DNA of 64,000 nt from DATJMJ01 sp035503915 (GCA_035503915.1 DATJSU010000049.1:310001-374000), one strand, 5' to 3'. Positions 33,932 through 43,235 are shown, counted from the first letter of the stretch. Notes: a model not told the origin generated them from the letters alone. A program made the numbers and translations.

Positions 33932-34996
33932 TTAAGCATCTGAGACCGCCGGCGACTGTTGCGCGACACCAAATCGGCGCTTCAGGACGTCCCTCAGGTG
34001 CACCCCGGCCCTACGGTCGAGAGCGATCTTCAAGATGAGGCAGAGCACCAGCACGATGCCCCCGACCATGGTGGCCGTGAGAGAGCTGTTGCCCTCGATG
34101 AGCATGCCTTGGAAGAGGAAGCCAAGCAGGAAGGTGGCGATTATGACGCCGCTTACCCGCCCCTTCCCCCCGAAGATGTCGACGCCTCCGAGCACGACGA
34201 CGGTGATCGCCGGGAGCAGCAGCGAGTCGCCGATGTCGTCACGGGCGGCGTTGTAGTAGCCGGACACGAAAATCCCCGCCGCCCCCGCAAGCAGGCCGCT
34301 CGCCACGAACGCGCTGAAAAGAGTGCGCTGCACATTAACCCCGCTGTAGCGGGAGGCGGCGCGGTTGTAGCCGATCAGCACGAGCCCTCGCCCGTAGCGG
34401 GTGCGGGCTACTACCACCCACACGATGGCAGCGATCACGGCAAAGCCGACCAGCTGGTCCGGGACCGGTCCCACGCTGCCCGTGCCGGCAAAGTCGACGA
34501 AGGACTTCGGGAAGTTGTACGGCGGCGAGTTGCCACCCACCGCGGTGGCGATGCTGCCGAAGATGAACTGGGTACCCAGCGTCACGAGCAGGGAGGCGAT
34601 GCCAAACCTGGTCACGAATAGCCCGTTAATTGCACCGCCGAGGGCTGAGATGACCAGCGCGACTACAACTGCCAGCCAAATGTTGAGGCCCTGTTGCCAA
34701 AGCGCGGCCATCACGATGCCCGAGAGGCTCGACATGGCACCGGTGGAGATGTCGATCTCCCCGGTGAAGATCACCAGCGCTTCACCCAGGGCGATCAGCC
34801 CGGTGAAGAGGAACCCCTCGCAGAGGGCGAGCACCCCCGAGGCGCCCAGCTGCCTGAAGTCCGGGACAGCCAGGCAGAAGTAGGCGAGCACGGCCACCAG
34901 CAACACGGCGACGGTGGCGACCCAGATCGTCTCTTGGCGCCCAGCCGTGCGGGCCGGCGCACGCCTCGCGGCTGGGCTCGTGACGCTCAGGCTCAT
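33932..34996 (-). CDS. Sugar ABC transporter permease (RbsC/RhaQ-type)
   Basis: A 354-residue permease with about ten membrane helices. The family signatures are present: EALVIFTGEIDISTGAMSSL (the GGIDLS-equivalent loop) and GGVDIFGGKGRVSGVI near the C-terminus. It forms one half of a heterodimeric channel with the next permease. ATG 34996 overlaps the upstream permease stop by 4 bases. Confidence 0.92.
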   Translation of the reverse strand: MSLSVTSPAARRAPARTAGRQETIWVATVAVLLVAVLAYFCLAVPDFRQLGASGVLALCEGFLFTGLIALGEALVIFTGEIDISTGAMSSLSGIVMAALWQQGLNIWLAVVVALVISALGGAINGLFVTRFGIASLLVTLGTQFIFGSIATAVGGNSPPYNFPKSFVDFAGTGSVGPVPDQLVGFAVIAAIVWVVVARTRYGRGLVLIGYNRAASRYSGVNVQRTLFSAFVASGLLAGAAGIFVSGYYNAARDDIGDSLLLPAITVVVLGGVDIFGGKGRVSGVIIATFLLGFLFQGMLIEGNSSLTATMVGGIVLVLCLILKIALDRRAGVHLRDVLKRRFGVAQQSPAVSDA

Positions 34997-36069
34997 TGAA
35001 CTGCCCTCGCGGGTTGACGGAAGGGCTGGCGGAGGAGCTGGCGGACGGGCGCGCCCTTGCGGTCGGCCACGACAGCGATCAGTATGAGCACCCCTACACC
35101 AGCCGGGTCCCAGAGCTCGTTGATCCGGAAGCTGATCATCGCCTGCAACGCCTCGGACAGGAACACCGCCCCCAAGGCACTGCCAACGGGCCCGCCCCGG
35201 CCACCGAGCAGCGTCGTGCCGCCGATCAGGGCTGCCGCTATCGACATCAGGTTGGTATTGCTGTCGCTCCCACTAGTGGAGGTCCCTGAACCGATCTGGC
35301 ACAGGTAGATGAAACCCGCCAGACCCGCCAGGAACCCGCAGATGACGTAGGTCGTGAAGAGGATGCGCCGGACCGGGATCCCGGCTCGGAACGCGGCGTC
35401 GGCGTTGCTGCCGACGGCGTATATGGACCTGCCGGTGACGGTCCTGGTCAGGAACAAATAGGCGGCCGCCACGGCACCGACGCCAATGACGAGCAGCCAC
35501 GGCACAACGGGCAGCAGGTTTGCGTTCCCGAAGTTGCTGTAGGTGGCCGGGACACTGACCACCGATTCGCCGCCGCAAATGATGAACTGCCAACCGCCGT
35601 AGATCGTCAGCGTTGCCAGGGTGGCGATGATCGGCGGTATGCCGACGACGGAGACCAAGAAACCATTTCCCATCCCGAGGCCCGCACCAATGATCAGGGC
35701 GAGCAGCAGGGCGAGCCAGATGTTGAGGTTGTTGTCCTGGGCGGGGAAGCCGATAGCGATGACGGCAATCCCGAGCACCGGGGACACGGAGAGGTCGATC
35801 CCGCGCCCGAGCACCACTATGGTCTGGCCGGTTGCCACGATCATGATCGTCACGGAATCCGCCAGTATGAACGCGATGTTGCTCGTTACACCGAACTGGG
35901 GGTGCAGCGCCGTACAGAGCGCAAAAAGCCCCACGATGGCGACTAGGAGCTGGACCTCCCGGCGTCGCAGGAGGCCAATGGCAACGCTTCCCAGCGCTGC
36001 TCCAGGCACGAGCGGCCCGGCCCCCGGCGCTGGGGTGGCGGGGGCGGACGGCGTCGACAAAGTGGTCAT
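34993..36069 (-). CDS. Sugar ABC transporter permease (RbsC/RhaP-type)
   Basis: A 358-residue permease with GQTIVVLGRGIDLSVSPVLG and GGTTLLGGRGGPVGSALGAV, signatures of CUT2-class sugar permeases. A hydrophilic N-terminus (~25 residues) precedes the first helix. Two different permeases with one fused ATPase is the layout of rhamnose-, erythritol- and apiose-type importers. It overlaps the ATPase stop as ATGA. Confidence 0.92.
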   Translation of the reverse strand: MTTLSTPSAPATPAPGAGPLVPGAALGSVAIGLLRRREVQLLVAIVGLFALCTALHPQFGVTSNIAFILADSVTIMIVATGQTIVVLGRGIDLSVSPVLGIAVIAIGFPAQDNNLNIWLALLLALIIGAGLGMGNGFLVSVVGIPPIIATLATLTIYGGWQFIICGGESVVSVPATYSNFGNANLLPVVPWLLVIGVGAVAAAYLFLTRTVTGRSIYAVGSNADAAFRAGIPVRRILFTTYVICGFLAGLAGFIYLCQIGSGTSTSGSDSNTNLMSIAAALIGGTTLLGGRGGPVGSALGAVFLSEALQAMISFRINELWDPAGVGVLILIAVVADRKGAPVRQLLRQPFRQPARAVQ

Positions 36070-37658
36070 TTGACGTGTGCTCCCACGACGAGGGCGCCAA
36101 GGTTCGCGTCGGTGATCTCGGCGCCTGAGAGTTCGCCCACGACGTGGCCTTCGTACATCGCAAGGACCCGGTCGCAGGTGATGGTGAGCTCATTGAGCTC
36201 GGAGGATATGAAAACGCAGGCGAGGCCGTCTTCGGCCAGCTGCGCCACCAGGCGGTAGATGTCGTCTTTGGCCCCCACGTCCACGCCTCTGGTCGGTTCG
36301 TCGAAGATCGCCACCCGGGGCTCGGCCAGCAGCCAGCGCGAGAGCATGGCGCGCTGCTGGTTACCGCCGGAGAGCGCTTTCATCAAGGTGTCCAAAGACG
36401 CCATGCGAACGGCGGTCCGGTCGGTCGCCTGCGTGGCCATCAGGCGCTCGGCAGCGGGCCTGATCAGGGGCCCGACCCGATCGAGCCGGGGGATGACCCC
36501 AGCTGTTACGTTGCGCTCCACCTCCACCTCGGCGAAAATGCCGTGGCGGCCGCGGTCTTCAGGTAGGTACACCAGGCCGGCGTCGATACAGGCCCTCGGG
36601 CTCCGGTGCCCCAAGACCCGGCCGTCCACTCGCACCAGGCCCCGGTCCGTCGCCCGCAAGCCAAAGATCGTCTCGGCGACCTCGGTACGCCCGCTGCCGA
36701 CCAATCCAGCTAGGCCGAGGATCTCTCCCTCCCGCACGTTGAAGCCGACCCCTTCAAAAGAGGGCTGGGAAGTGAGGTCCTCCACCACCAACATCTCTTT
36801 TCGGCCCGTGGCGTCGAAGTGAGGGCGCACACGTTCCCGGGTGGCCAGCTCGCGCCCGATCATCGCCTTCACGAGCACGGCCCTGTCGAAGTCCCCGCGA
36901 GGCGCGTTCAGCACCTTGGCACCGTCTCGGAGCACGGTGACCCGGTCGCTGATGGCGAGCACCTCGTCCAGCCGGTGGCTGATAAAGCCCAGCGTGTAGC
37001 CCTGAGAGCGGAGGCTCCCCATCACCTCGAACAATGTCCCGGCCTCCTTGCCAGTAAGGGGGGAGGTCGGCTCGTCGAAGTAGATCACTACGCAGCGGTG
37101 GACGAGGGCGCGTGCACACTCGACGAGCTGCTGCTGGGCAATGCTCAGCTCCTCCGCCCTCATCTCGGGGTCTATGTCCAAGCCCACCCGGTCGAGGTAT
37201 GCCGACGCCTGGCGCTTCATAGACACCCAGTCGACGTTGAAGCGCAGCCTGCCACGCCGCAGGATGCCGACGAAGAGGTTCTCGGTGACCGATAGCGATT
37301 GCATCAACGCCGGTTCCTGGGGCACTAAGTAGATCCCCCGGTGCTGGGCAGATCGGGGTGAGAGCCCGCTCAGGTGGTCTTGCCCGAGGACGAGCTCTCC
37401 CGAGTCGGGCTGGTAGATGCCGGACATGATCTTGAGCAAGGTGGACTTGCCAGCGCCGTTCTCGCCGACGACCGAGTGGATCTCACCAGGTTCGAAGGTC
37501 ACGCTGACCTCCGACAACACTCGAGCGCCGTCAAACGACTTGGTCAAAGAGCGCCCCACGTAGCGGGGGCCCGCCCGAACGTCCCCTTCCGGTCCCGTTG
37601 ACGACATGTCGTGGTGTAGTTCGCGCGGCAACAATGTCTCTACCGTGTGAGCGCTCAT
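36066..37658 (-). CDS. Sugar ABC transporter ATP-binding protein, two ABC domains
   Basis: A 530-residue tandem ATPase. Domain 1 has Walker A GENGAGKSTLLKIM, signature ELSIAQQQLVECARAL and Walker B VVIYFDEPTS. Domain 2 has a degenerate P-loop (GLVGSGRTEVAE), signature LSGGNQQRAML and Walker B VAIFDEPTRGVD. This is the RbsA/CUT2 layout. The start codon at 37658 lies inside a TGAGCGCTCA palindrome (37648-37657), one of four AGCGCT sites upstream. Confidence 0.93.
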   Translation of the reverse strand: MSAHTVETLLPRELHHDMSSTGPEGDVRAGPRYVGRSLTKSFDGARVLSEVSVTFEPGEIHSVVGENGAGKSTLLKIMSGIYQPDSGELVLGQDHLSGLSPRSAQHRGIYLVPQEPALMQSLSVTENLFVGILRRGRLRFNVDWVSMKRQASAYLDRVGLDIDPEMRAEELSIAQQQLVECARALVHRCVVIYFDEPTSPLTGKEAGTLFEVMGSLRSQGYTLGFISHRLDEVLAISDRVTVLRDGAKVLNAPRGDFDRAVLVKAMIGRELATRERVRPHFDATGRKEMLVVEDLTSQPSFEGVGFNVREGEILGLAGLVGSGRTEVAETIFGLRATDRGLVRVDGRVLGHRSPRACIDAGLVYLPEDRGRHGIFAEVEVERNVTAGVIPRLDRVGPLIRPAAERLMATQATDRTAVRMASLDTLMKALSGGNQQRAMLSRWLLAEPRVAIFDEPTRGVDVGAKDDIYRLVAQLAEDGLACVFISSELNELTITCDRVLAMYEGHVVGELSGAEITDANLGALVVGAHVK

Positions 37659-37817
37659 ATGCCTGCTAGGAGCGCTCTGGCAAACCTTTGCCTACCACTC
37701 TGTTAGGGCCACAAGCGCTACAAACAAATCGGCTTGTTCGAGAACCAACGTCTCCAGCACTCAACTGGTACCCCCCTCACTCGCACCCCGACGCCACCCT
37801 CAATGAGAGCGCTAACA
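37648..37817. promoter_or_regulatory. Cluster of LacI-type AGCGCT operator-like sites
   Basis: The 37659-37974 gap and the ATPase start hold four AGCGCT cores at 37650, 37671, 37714 and 37808. The last, TGAGAGCGCTAACA (37804-37817), fits the LacI-family pattern TGnnAGCGCTnnCA exactly. The first, TGTGAGCGCTCATA, has one mismatch. They suggest LacI-type control of the importer operon. No LacI-family gene is in the window. No other feature was seen in this gap. Confidence 0.5.
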
Positions 37818-37974
37818 CGGAACCATAGCAGCTATCGCGCGTTTCATGTGCGCGGGTTGGAGCGTCGCTGAGCCAACGCTGAGCTCACCACCGGGCCCGG
37901 CCAGCAAGCGCCTGCTGCGTTCTAGTGAAAGCGATGCTGTAGAGGAGGTCGAAACTTCGTCGCCCACGGCAGGC

Positions 37975-38928
37975 TCACTCCGCGAGCAAACCCTCAGCAG
38001 TGAAGCGGTCGGTGATCAAGATACCGAGCAACCTGCCCTCGAGAGCTCCCCGGATTGCCGCGAGTTTTTGCACCGACCCTGCGATCCCAATGGCTCGCGG
38101 CACACGGCGAAGCTGGTCTAGCGACATCCCTATAACGCGATTGTCAAAGGGGCTCGGGACTTCGTTCCCGCTGCGGTCGATAAACCGCACGCACAGGTCC
38201 CCGACTGCGCCCAGTCGCTCGAGCTCGGCCATCTCGTCCTCGGAAAATACGTTGCCGCTCTCTCCGAGCAGACGTGACGGGTGGATAGAACCGACACCGA
38301 CGAGTGCCACCGTGAGGCGGCCAAAATAGCTCATCGTCTCTTGGACCTGAGGCTCGGTCAGGTACGCGGCGGCCGCTTGGGGGGAGGCCGCGACACCCGG
38401 GGCCGTTAGGAAGTGCGGCTCGGCTTTGAGAAGTGATGCGAGCCGCTCGGTGAGGCGGATGGCGTGCACCTCCGCTGTTGGATTGCCAATGCCGCCAAGG
38501 ATTTGGACGACGTGGCTTTCCCCAGCGACACGATGGGGCTGCATCGAACCCACGGTTCGCAGGAGCGTTTCGCTCCATGACGAGATGCCGATTACCTCGT
38601 TGGGGCCGAGGGTCGCTTCGAGGTAGCTCGCAGCGGCGCTCCCAATGGCTCTTAGGACGTCCTCACCACTACCTGCGACGCAGTCAGCCACGACGGCGTC
38701 CTGCAATTTGTAGCGGCTCACCAGCGCCTCTTCGAGCTCGGAGTAAACGCCCGTAGGCGTCATGACAGTGGTACGGACGATGCCCTCTCTTTGCGCCGCC
38801 GTCAGCAAGCGCGAAACCATGGCCTGGGAAAGGGAAAGTTGCCTGGCGATCTCGGGCTGGCGCACTCCGTGTTCGTAATAGAGGCGTGCGACCTTGGTGA
38901 TCAGTCTGAGGCGTTCGGGCGAGTTCAA
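37975..38928 (-). CDS. SorC/DeoR-type sugar-binding transcriptional regulator
   Basis: A 317-residue regulator. The N-terminal HTH (RQPEIARQLSLSQAMVSRLL, residues 22-42) is followed by a SorC-type sugar-phosphate-binding domain with GPNEVIGISSWSETL, QILGGIGNP and VGVGSIHPS. Such proteins sense phosphorylated sugars from the pathway they control. The TTG start at 38928 overlaps the kinase stop (TTGA), placing it in the isomerase-transketolase-kinase operon. Confidence 0.92.
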   Translation of the reverse strand: MNSPERLRLITKVARLYYEHGVRQPEIARQLSLSQAMVSRLLTAAQREGIVRTTVMTPTGVYSELEEALVSRYKLQDAVVADCVAGSGEDVLRAIGSAAASYLEATLGPNEVIGISSWSETLLRTVGSMQPHRVAGESHVVQILGGIGNPTAEVHAIRLTERLASLLKAEPHFLTAPGVAASPQAAAAYLTEPQVQETMSYFGRLTVALVGVGSIHPSRLLGESGNVFSEDEMAELERLGAVGDLCVRFIDRSGNEVPSPFDNRVIGMSLDQLRRVPRAIGIAGSVQKLAAIRGALEGRLLGILITDRFTAEGLLAE

Positions 38929-40406
38929 AGGGCCAATCCTTCGACGGCACCCGGCCCCGTCACCCGCGAGAGCGCTTCGTGCCAGGGCCCGAGCAGCTTG
39001 TCTCGCTGCTCGCTCGGCATGCGCGGTTCGATGCGTTCACCCAGGCCAGCAAGCTGGACGATGAGCTCTTCGTCTTGGAAGACGCCGACTGCGAGCCCTC
39101 CGAGAAATGCCGCGCCGAGCGCTGCCGCGTCGGGGGCACGGCTGCGAAGTACCGGCCGGCCAAGCAGGTCGGCCTGAAGTTGCATCAGCACATCATTGCC
39201 GGTCGCGCCGCCGTCCACGCGAAGTTCAGCTATCGGCGCGCCGACGTCCGCTTCGAGCGCCGCGAAAAGGTCCGCCACCTGGAAGGCGATCGACTCCACC
39301 GCCGCTCTCGCGAGCTGGGCGCGGCCGGTCCCAAAGGTAAGCCCCGTGATGGCCCCGCGAGAGCCTGGTTGCCAATAGGGCGCCCCGAGCCCCGCGAACC
39401 CCGGCACGATGTGAGTGCCGCCAGCGTCCGTCGCAGTACCCGCAAGTTGCTCGACGGCAGCGGCCCCATCCACGCCGAGGAGCTGAGCCAACCATTCGAC
39501 CGTTGCACCGCTCGAGTAAACGTTGCCTTCGAGCACGTACGCGGGCGAACCTGCCAGCCACGCCACGGAGGTAGCAAGGCCGGCCCGCGAACGGCGGAGA
39601 TCCCCCGCCGTTGGGGAGGCGAGTGACGTCCCGGTGCCGAAAGTTGCCTTGGCGGTACCGGGACGTAGGCAACCAAGGCCGAAGAGAGCGGCGTGCGAAT
39701 CGGCGGCGAGAGCCGCAATGGGCGCCGCAGGTACCGGGCCCTGGGCGACGGTTTCGCCCAAGACACCGCTAGAAGCCACGACAGTAGGGAGGAAACCACC
39801 GGGGATCCCGAAGATTTCCAGGAGTTCCTCGCTCCAATTGAGGCGGTGGATGTCAAAAAGAAGTGTCCTCGAGGCGTTGCCAGCATCGGTGACGTGCAAG
39901 GAGCCGCCCGAGAGGTTCCAGGCGAGCCAACTGTCGACCGTGCCTGCGCAGACCTCTCCGCGCTCCGCCGAGCGCCTGAGAGCGTTGTCGTCGTCAAGCA
40001 GTTTTTGTAACTTGGAAGCGGAGAACATCGGGTCGAGGGGGAGCCCGGTGAGGTCTGTTACCAAAGGCTCGAGCCCCTTCGCCCTTAGCTCGCTGCACAG
40101 TGGGGCCCCGCGGCTGCATTGCCAGCTCGCGCAGGGCGTCAAGGGCGCTCCCGTGCGGCGGTCCCAAACGAGCACCGACTCGCGCTGGTTTGCCACGGCC
40201 ACACAACTGATGGCAACCCGCGGGAGCCGGCCAACTGCTTGAAGGACGCTCTGCCAAAGCTCGAGGGGATCTTGCTCGACCCACCCAGGGCTCGGGTAGC
40301 CACGAGACACAGGTACAGAAGCGAACGCCACGGTTTGTCCCTCAGGTGTCACGAGCGCTGCCTTTGTGCTCGTCGTCCCCTGGTCTATGGCGAGAACCGC
40401 TGCCGT
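38925..40406 (-). CDS. FGGY-family sugar kinase with apparent ACG start
   Basis: A ~494-residue carbohydrate kinase of the glycerol/xylulose kinase superfamily. The first usual start codon (GTG 40352) would remove the phosphate-binding IDQGTTSTKAA motif, which is in frame just upstream. Between that motif and the preceding in-frame TGA there is no ATG, GTG or TTG. A perfect AAGGAGG (40417-40411) lies four bases before an ACG (40406-40404) that would give MAAVLAIDQGTT. The C-terminal ATPase region has DGGATGNDVLMQLQADLLG. By context it may be apulose kinase. It overlaps the transketolase stop by 22 bases. Confidence 0.88.
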   Translation of the reverse strand, partial: TAAVLAIDQGTTSTKAALVTPEGQTVAFASVPVSRGYPSPGWVEQDPLELWQSVLQAVGRLPRVAISCVAVANQRESVLVWDRRTGAPLTPCASWQCSRGAPLCSELRAKGLEPLVTDLTGLPLDPMFSASKLQKLLDDDNALRRSAERGEVCAGTVDSWLAWNLSGGSLHVTDAGNASRTLLFDIHRLNWSEELLEIFGIPGGFLPTVVASSGVLGETVAQGPVPAAPIAALAADSHAALFGLGCLRPGTAKATFGTGTSLASPTAGDLRRSRAGLATSVAWLAGSPAYVLEGNVYSSGATVEWLAQLLGVDGAAAVEQLAGTATDAGGTHIVPGFAGLGAPYWQPGSRGAITGLTFGTGRAQLARAAVESIAFQVADLFAALEADVGAPIAELRVDGGATGNDVLMQLQADLLGRPVLRSRAPDAAALGAAFLGGLAVGVFQDEELIVQLAGLGERIEPRMPSEQRDKLLGPWHEALSRVTGPGAVEGLAL

Positions 40407-41365
40407 CGGCCCTCCTTGCGCCCGAGCACTTCCATTACAGCCCCACTGATGCCGTCGGCTGTGAGGCCGGCGTACTCAAATAGCCACGATGCCGAGCCAG
40501 TTGGCAGGAACCCCCGGAAGCCAAGGATCCGCATCGGTACAGGCCGACCAGTTACGACAGCCTCGGCAACGGCGCCGCCGAGCCCGCCGCGTACCGAGTG
40601 CTCCTCGACGGTGATAATTGCACCAGTCTCTTCTGCGGCGGCGGCGACTTCTTCGGTATCAAGTGGCTTCACGGTCGGCATGGAGACCACGCGAGCGCTG
40701 ACGCCATAGCCCGCTAGGGCCTTCGCCGCCTCCAGCGCTCGCGAAAGCATTGTCCCGTTCGCGATCAAAGTCGCGTCACTACCTTCGACGACACGGCACG
40801 CCTTGCCGATCTGGAAGTTGTAGCCAGCACCGTAGACGGCTGGGACGCCCATACGGCTCACCCTAACGAAGGCGGGCCCTTCGTGCTCAATAGCCGCGCG
40901 GAGTGCTTGCCCGGTCTCAGCGGGGTCAGCCGGGACGATCACTACGAGGTTATCTATCGCCCGCAACCACGCCACGTCTTCGATCGAATGATGAGTAGGA
41001 CCAAGCTCGCCGTAGGCGACTCCCGGGCTCATGCCACACACCGTCACGTTCGCGTTTGTGTAAGCGAGATCGACCTTTATCTGTTCGAGGCCCCGCGCCG
41101 TAATGAAGCAGCTCGCCCCTGACACCACGGGCCGTTTGCCTCCGTTCGCCAAACCGGCGGCGATGCCGAGCATTGCTTGCTCTGCGATCCCGACGTTGAC
41201 GAGCCGGTCTGGGAAGCGCCTCTTGAAGTCGACCAGCTTGCTCGAACCCACAGAGTCGCTGCACACGACTACTAACCGCGGGTCAGTTTCGGCAACGGCC
41301 TCCATCGTCGACGCGAAAGTGTCACGGCAGTCAAAGAGAGGGCCCCTTTGGGTGGTAGAGGTCAT
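40385..41365 (-). CDS. Transketolase-like C-terminal subunit (split enzyme)
   Basis: This 326-residue protein corresponds to the pyrimidine-binding and C-terminal domains of transketolase. It has the activating Glu region VGIAEQAMLGIAAGLANGG and YTNANVTVCGMSPGVAYGE. Together with the adjacent N-terminal subunit it forms one thiamine-diphosphate enzyme. With an isomerase and an FGGY kinase in the operon, the most specific known match is apulose-4-phosphate transketolase (AptB role). Other ketose-phosphate substrates are possible. Confidence 0.9.
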   Translation of the reverse strand: MTSTTQRGPLFDCRDTFASTMEAVAETDPRLVVVCSDSVGSSKLVDFKRRFPDRLVNVGIAEQAMLGIAAGLANGGKRPVVSGASCFITARGLEQIKVDLAYTNANVTVCGMSPGVAYGELGPTHHSIEDVAWLRAIDNLVVIVPADPAETGQALRAAIEHEGPAFVRVSRMGVPAVYGAGYNFQIGKACRVVEGSDATLIANGTMLSRALEAAKALAGYGVSARVVSMPTVKPLDTEEVAAAAEETGAIITVEEHSVRGGLGGAVAEAVVTGRPVPMRILGFRGFLPTGSASWLFEYAGLTADGISGAVMEVLGRKEGRRQRFSP

Positions 41366-42234
41366 AGGAGCTCGTTCAATGCGGCTTCAAGTTCGCCTGC
41401 TGACGGGACTTTGTGGTGCCACTCCACGCGGTCTTGCATAAAGGAAACTGGGTACCCCTTGTGGGTGCGTGCGATGACGAAGCTGGGCTTGCCCGCGTCG
41501 ACTGGAAGCCCCTCAAAAGCACTTAAGAGCGCAGCATGGTCGTGGCCCGCGACTTCGGCCACGCCCCAGCCGAATGCTCGCGCCTTTGCAGCGAGCGGGT
41601 TCAAGCGGCTTGTCTCTTCGGTCGAGGCGCCCTGCTGCAGGCCATTGCGGTCTACGATCACGGCCAACCGTTCGAGCCCGCGGTGGCCAGCGGCCATCAG
41701 CGCCTCCCAATTGGAGCCCTCTTGCAGCTCGCCGTCACCCACCAGGCAAAAGGTCCTTCGCTTCGACCCATCGAGCTCTGCAGCAACCGCCATGCCGACT
41801 GCGATTGGTAACCCATGCCCGAGCGGCCCACTGCTTGCCTCAACGCCTGGTACTTTTTTGGCATCTGGATGACCCGAGAGTGGCGACAAGGGTTTCATGT
41901 ACTCATCGAGCAGAGAGGCAGCAAAGAAACCACATGTTGCCAGAGTCGCGTAAAGAGCGGCCGAGCTGTGGCCTTTGCTCATGACAAAACGGTCGCGGTC
42001 GGGGAAGTGAGGGTGCAGCGGGTCGATGTTCAAGACAGCCAAGAGCAGCACCACCACGATGTCGGTTGCTGAGAAATCACCGCCGATGTGGCCGAGGCCG
42101 GCCGTCCTAACCATTTCCAGTTCTCGCCGGCGGATCCGGCGGGAGGCGTCCACGAGCAACCGCACGCGTTCCTCGTGAGCTAAGGACCGTTCGATGCGGC
42201 CGGCCGGGAGACCCTGGCTAGTCGCCAGAGTCAC
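41362..42234 (-). CDS. Transketolase-like N-terminal subunit (split enzyme)
   Basis: This 290-residue protein carries the thiamine-diphosphate-binding domain: GLGHIGGDFSATDIVV, VMSKGHSSAALYATLA and the GDGELQEGSNWEA...N motif. Its stop overlaps the C-terminal subunit start (ATGA). Split transketolases of this kind occur in dedicated catabolic operons. Candidate AptA role by context. Confidence 0.92.
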   Translation of the reverse strand: MTLATSQGLPAGRIERSLAHEERVRLLVDASRRIRRRELEMVRTAGLGHIGGDFSATDIVVVLLLAVLNIDPLHPHFPDRDRFVMSKGHSSAALYATLATCGFFAASLLDEYMKPLSPLSGHPDAKKVPGVEASSGPLGHGLPIAVGMAVAAELDGSKRRTFCLVGDGELQEGSNWEALMAAGHRGLERLAVIVDRNGLQQGASTEETSRLNPLAAKARAFGWGVAEVAGHDHAALLSAFEGLPVDAGKPSFVIARTHKGYPVSFMQDRVEWHHKVPSAGELEAALNELL

Positions 42235-43235
42235 GGTGCCTTCGCCACCCCACTGAACAACACGTCGAAGACCAGCCGCTGCGCGCCAAGGGCGTCTTGG
42301 CGCTCTCTCAAAAGAGCAAGCTCCTCCCCATCCATCTTGTCCGCCACGCGCAGCAACGCGGACAAGGTGCGGATACTTGCTCTTGCCGCTTCAGCCGGGT
42401 CTTCCCTGAAGGGGAACTGGTCAAGTTTCCACGGTTTGTCCCATCCGGCTCTCTTCAGGCTGAGCAGGAACTCCAGTGTTTCGACGAGGTGCACCGAGCC
42501 GACCGTCAAGTCGTCATCCCATCCTCGGAAGTTGTCGTTCAGGTCGACGTCGATCAGGCGTTCACGCGCCAGGCATAACTCGACGGCAGCAGCAGGCGAC
42601 TCACCACCGTAGAGGGAGTGGCCGAAGTCGATAAGGACGCCCACGTTATCGAGGCCGATGTCTTCGATTGCCAAAAGTGTCCGAGCAGCGTCTGAAAAGA
42701 ACATATGCGTGCGCGGCTCCTTTGGCTTGTACTCGATGGCGAACGGCAGCTCGGGGTGCGCCCCAGCGACCTGTTGCATGCCCTCGACCGACATTTCCCA
42801 CAACCGACGCGGGTCGGCCTGGAGAGGGTAGTCAAAGCCGTCTTGTCCGGGCCAGATTTTCATGTAATCGACGCCCAGCCCGAGCCCGACGTCGGTTGCC
42901 CGCGCGATCAGGTCGAGCGCCTTCCGGCGTACTTTTGCGTCCGGGTTCGTAAAAGCACCGAGCCGGAACTCACGGCTGTAGATCTCTGGGGTGATCGCCT
43001 GGGCACGGAGGCCTGTGCTGTCGAGCGCGGCGCGTACTTCTGCCAGCGAGGTGCGCTCTGCCCAGAAGGGATAGTTGAGGTCGAGAGACACCAGACCTTC
43101 GACGGTGGCAGCAACACGGATGGCTTCGGGCATCGTTACGTCCGGCCCGTACCCGTCTGTCGCGAAGCGGTCGACGAACCGTCCGAACATCCAGATCCCG
43201 GCTGAGAATTGCGCTTCGCCGTGGGTACTGTCCAT
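42231..43235 (-). CDS. Sugar isomerase/epimerase, xylose-isomerase-like TIM barrel
   Basis: A 334-residue TIM barrel. The metal-ligand set typical of the AP-endonuclease-2/xylose-isomerase clan is visible: FAIEYKPKEPR (Glu), LIDFGHSLYGGES (Asp/His), DVDLNDNFRGWDDD (Asp) and LDQFPFREDP. As first gene of an operon with split transketolase and FGGY kinase it would isomerise the imported aldose to a ketose, e.g. D-apiose to D-apulose. The ATG overlaps nothing upstream; the shared AT-rich motif lies 37 bases before it. Confidence 0.85.
   Translation of the reverse strand: MDSTHGEAQFSAGIWMFGRFVDRFATDGYGPDVTMPEAIRVAATVEGLVSLDLNYPFWAERTSLAEVRAALDSTGLRAQAITPEIYSREFRLGAFTNPDAKVRRKALDLIARATDVGLGLGVDYMKIWPGQDGFDYPLQADPRRLWEMSVEGMQQVAGAHPELPFAIEYKPKEPRTHMFFSDAARTLLAIEDIGLDNVGVLIDFGHSLYGGESPAAAVELCLARERLIDVDLNDNFRGWDDDLTVGSVHLVETLEFLLSLKRAGWDKPWKLDQFPFREDPAEAARASIRTLSALLRVADKMDGEELALLRERQDALGAQRLVFDVLFSGVAKAP

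Noticed and set aside
38925..40406. Idea that the kinase is a pseudogene because its N-terminus lacks a usual start
   Set aside because: The frame is intact through all kinase motifs and an ACG with an ideal Shine-Dalgarno restores the family start.
40385..42234. Sulfoquinovose transketolase pathway
   Set aside because: The operon includes an FGGY kinase and a SorC regulator and no recognisable sulfo-sugar genes, which fits a phosphorylated ketose better.
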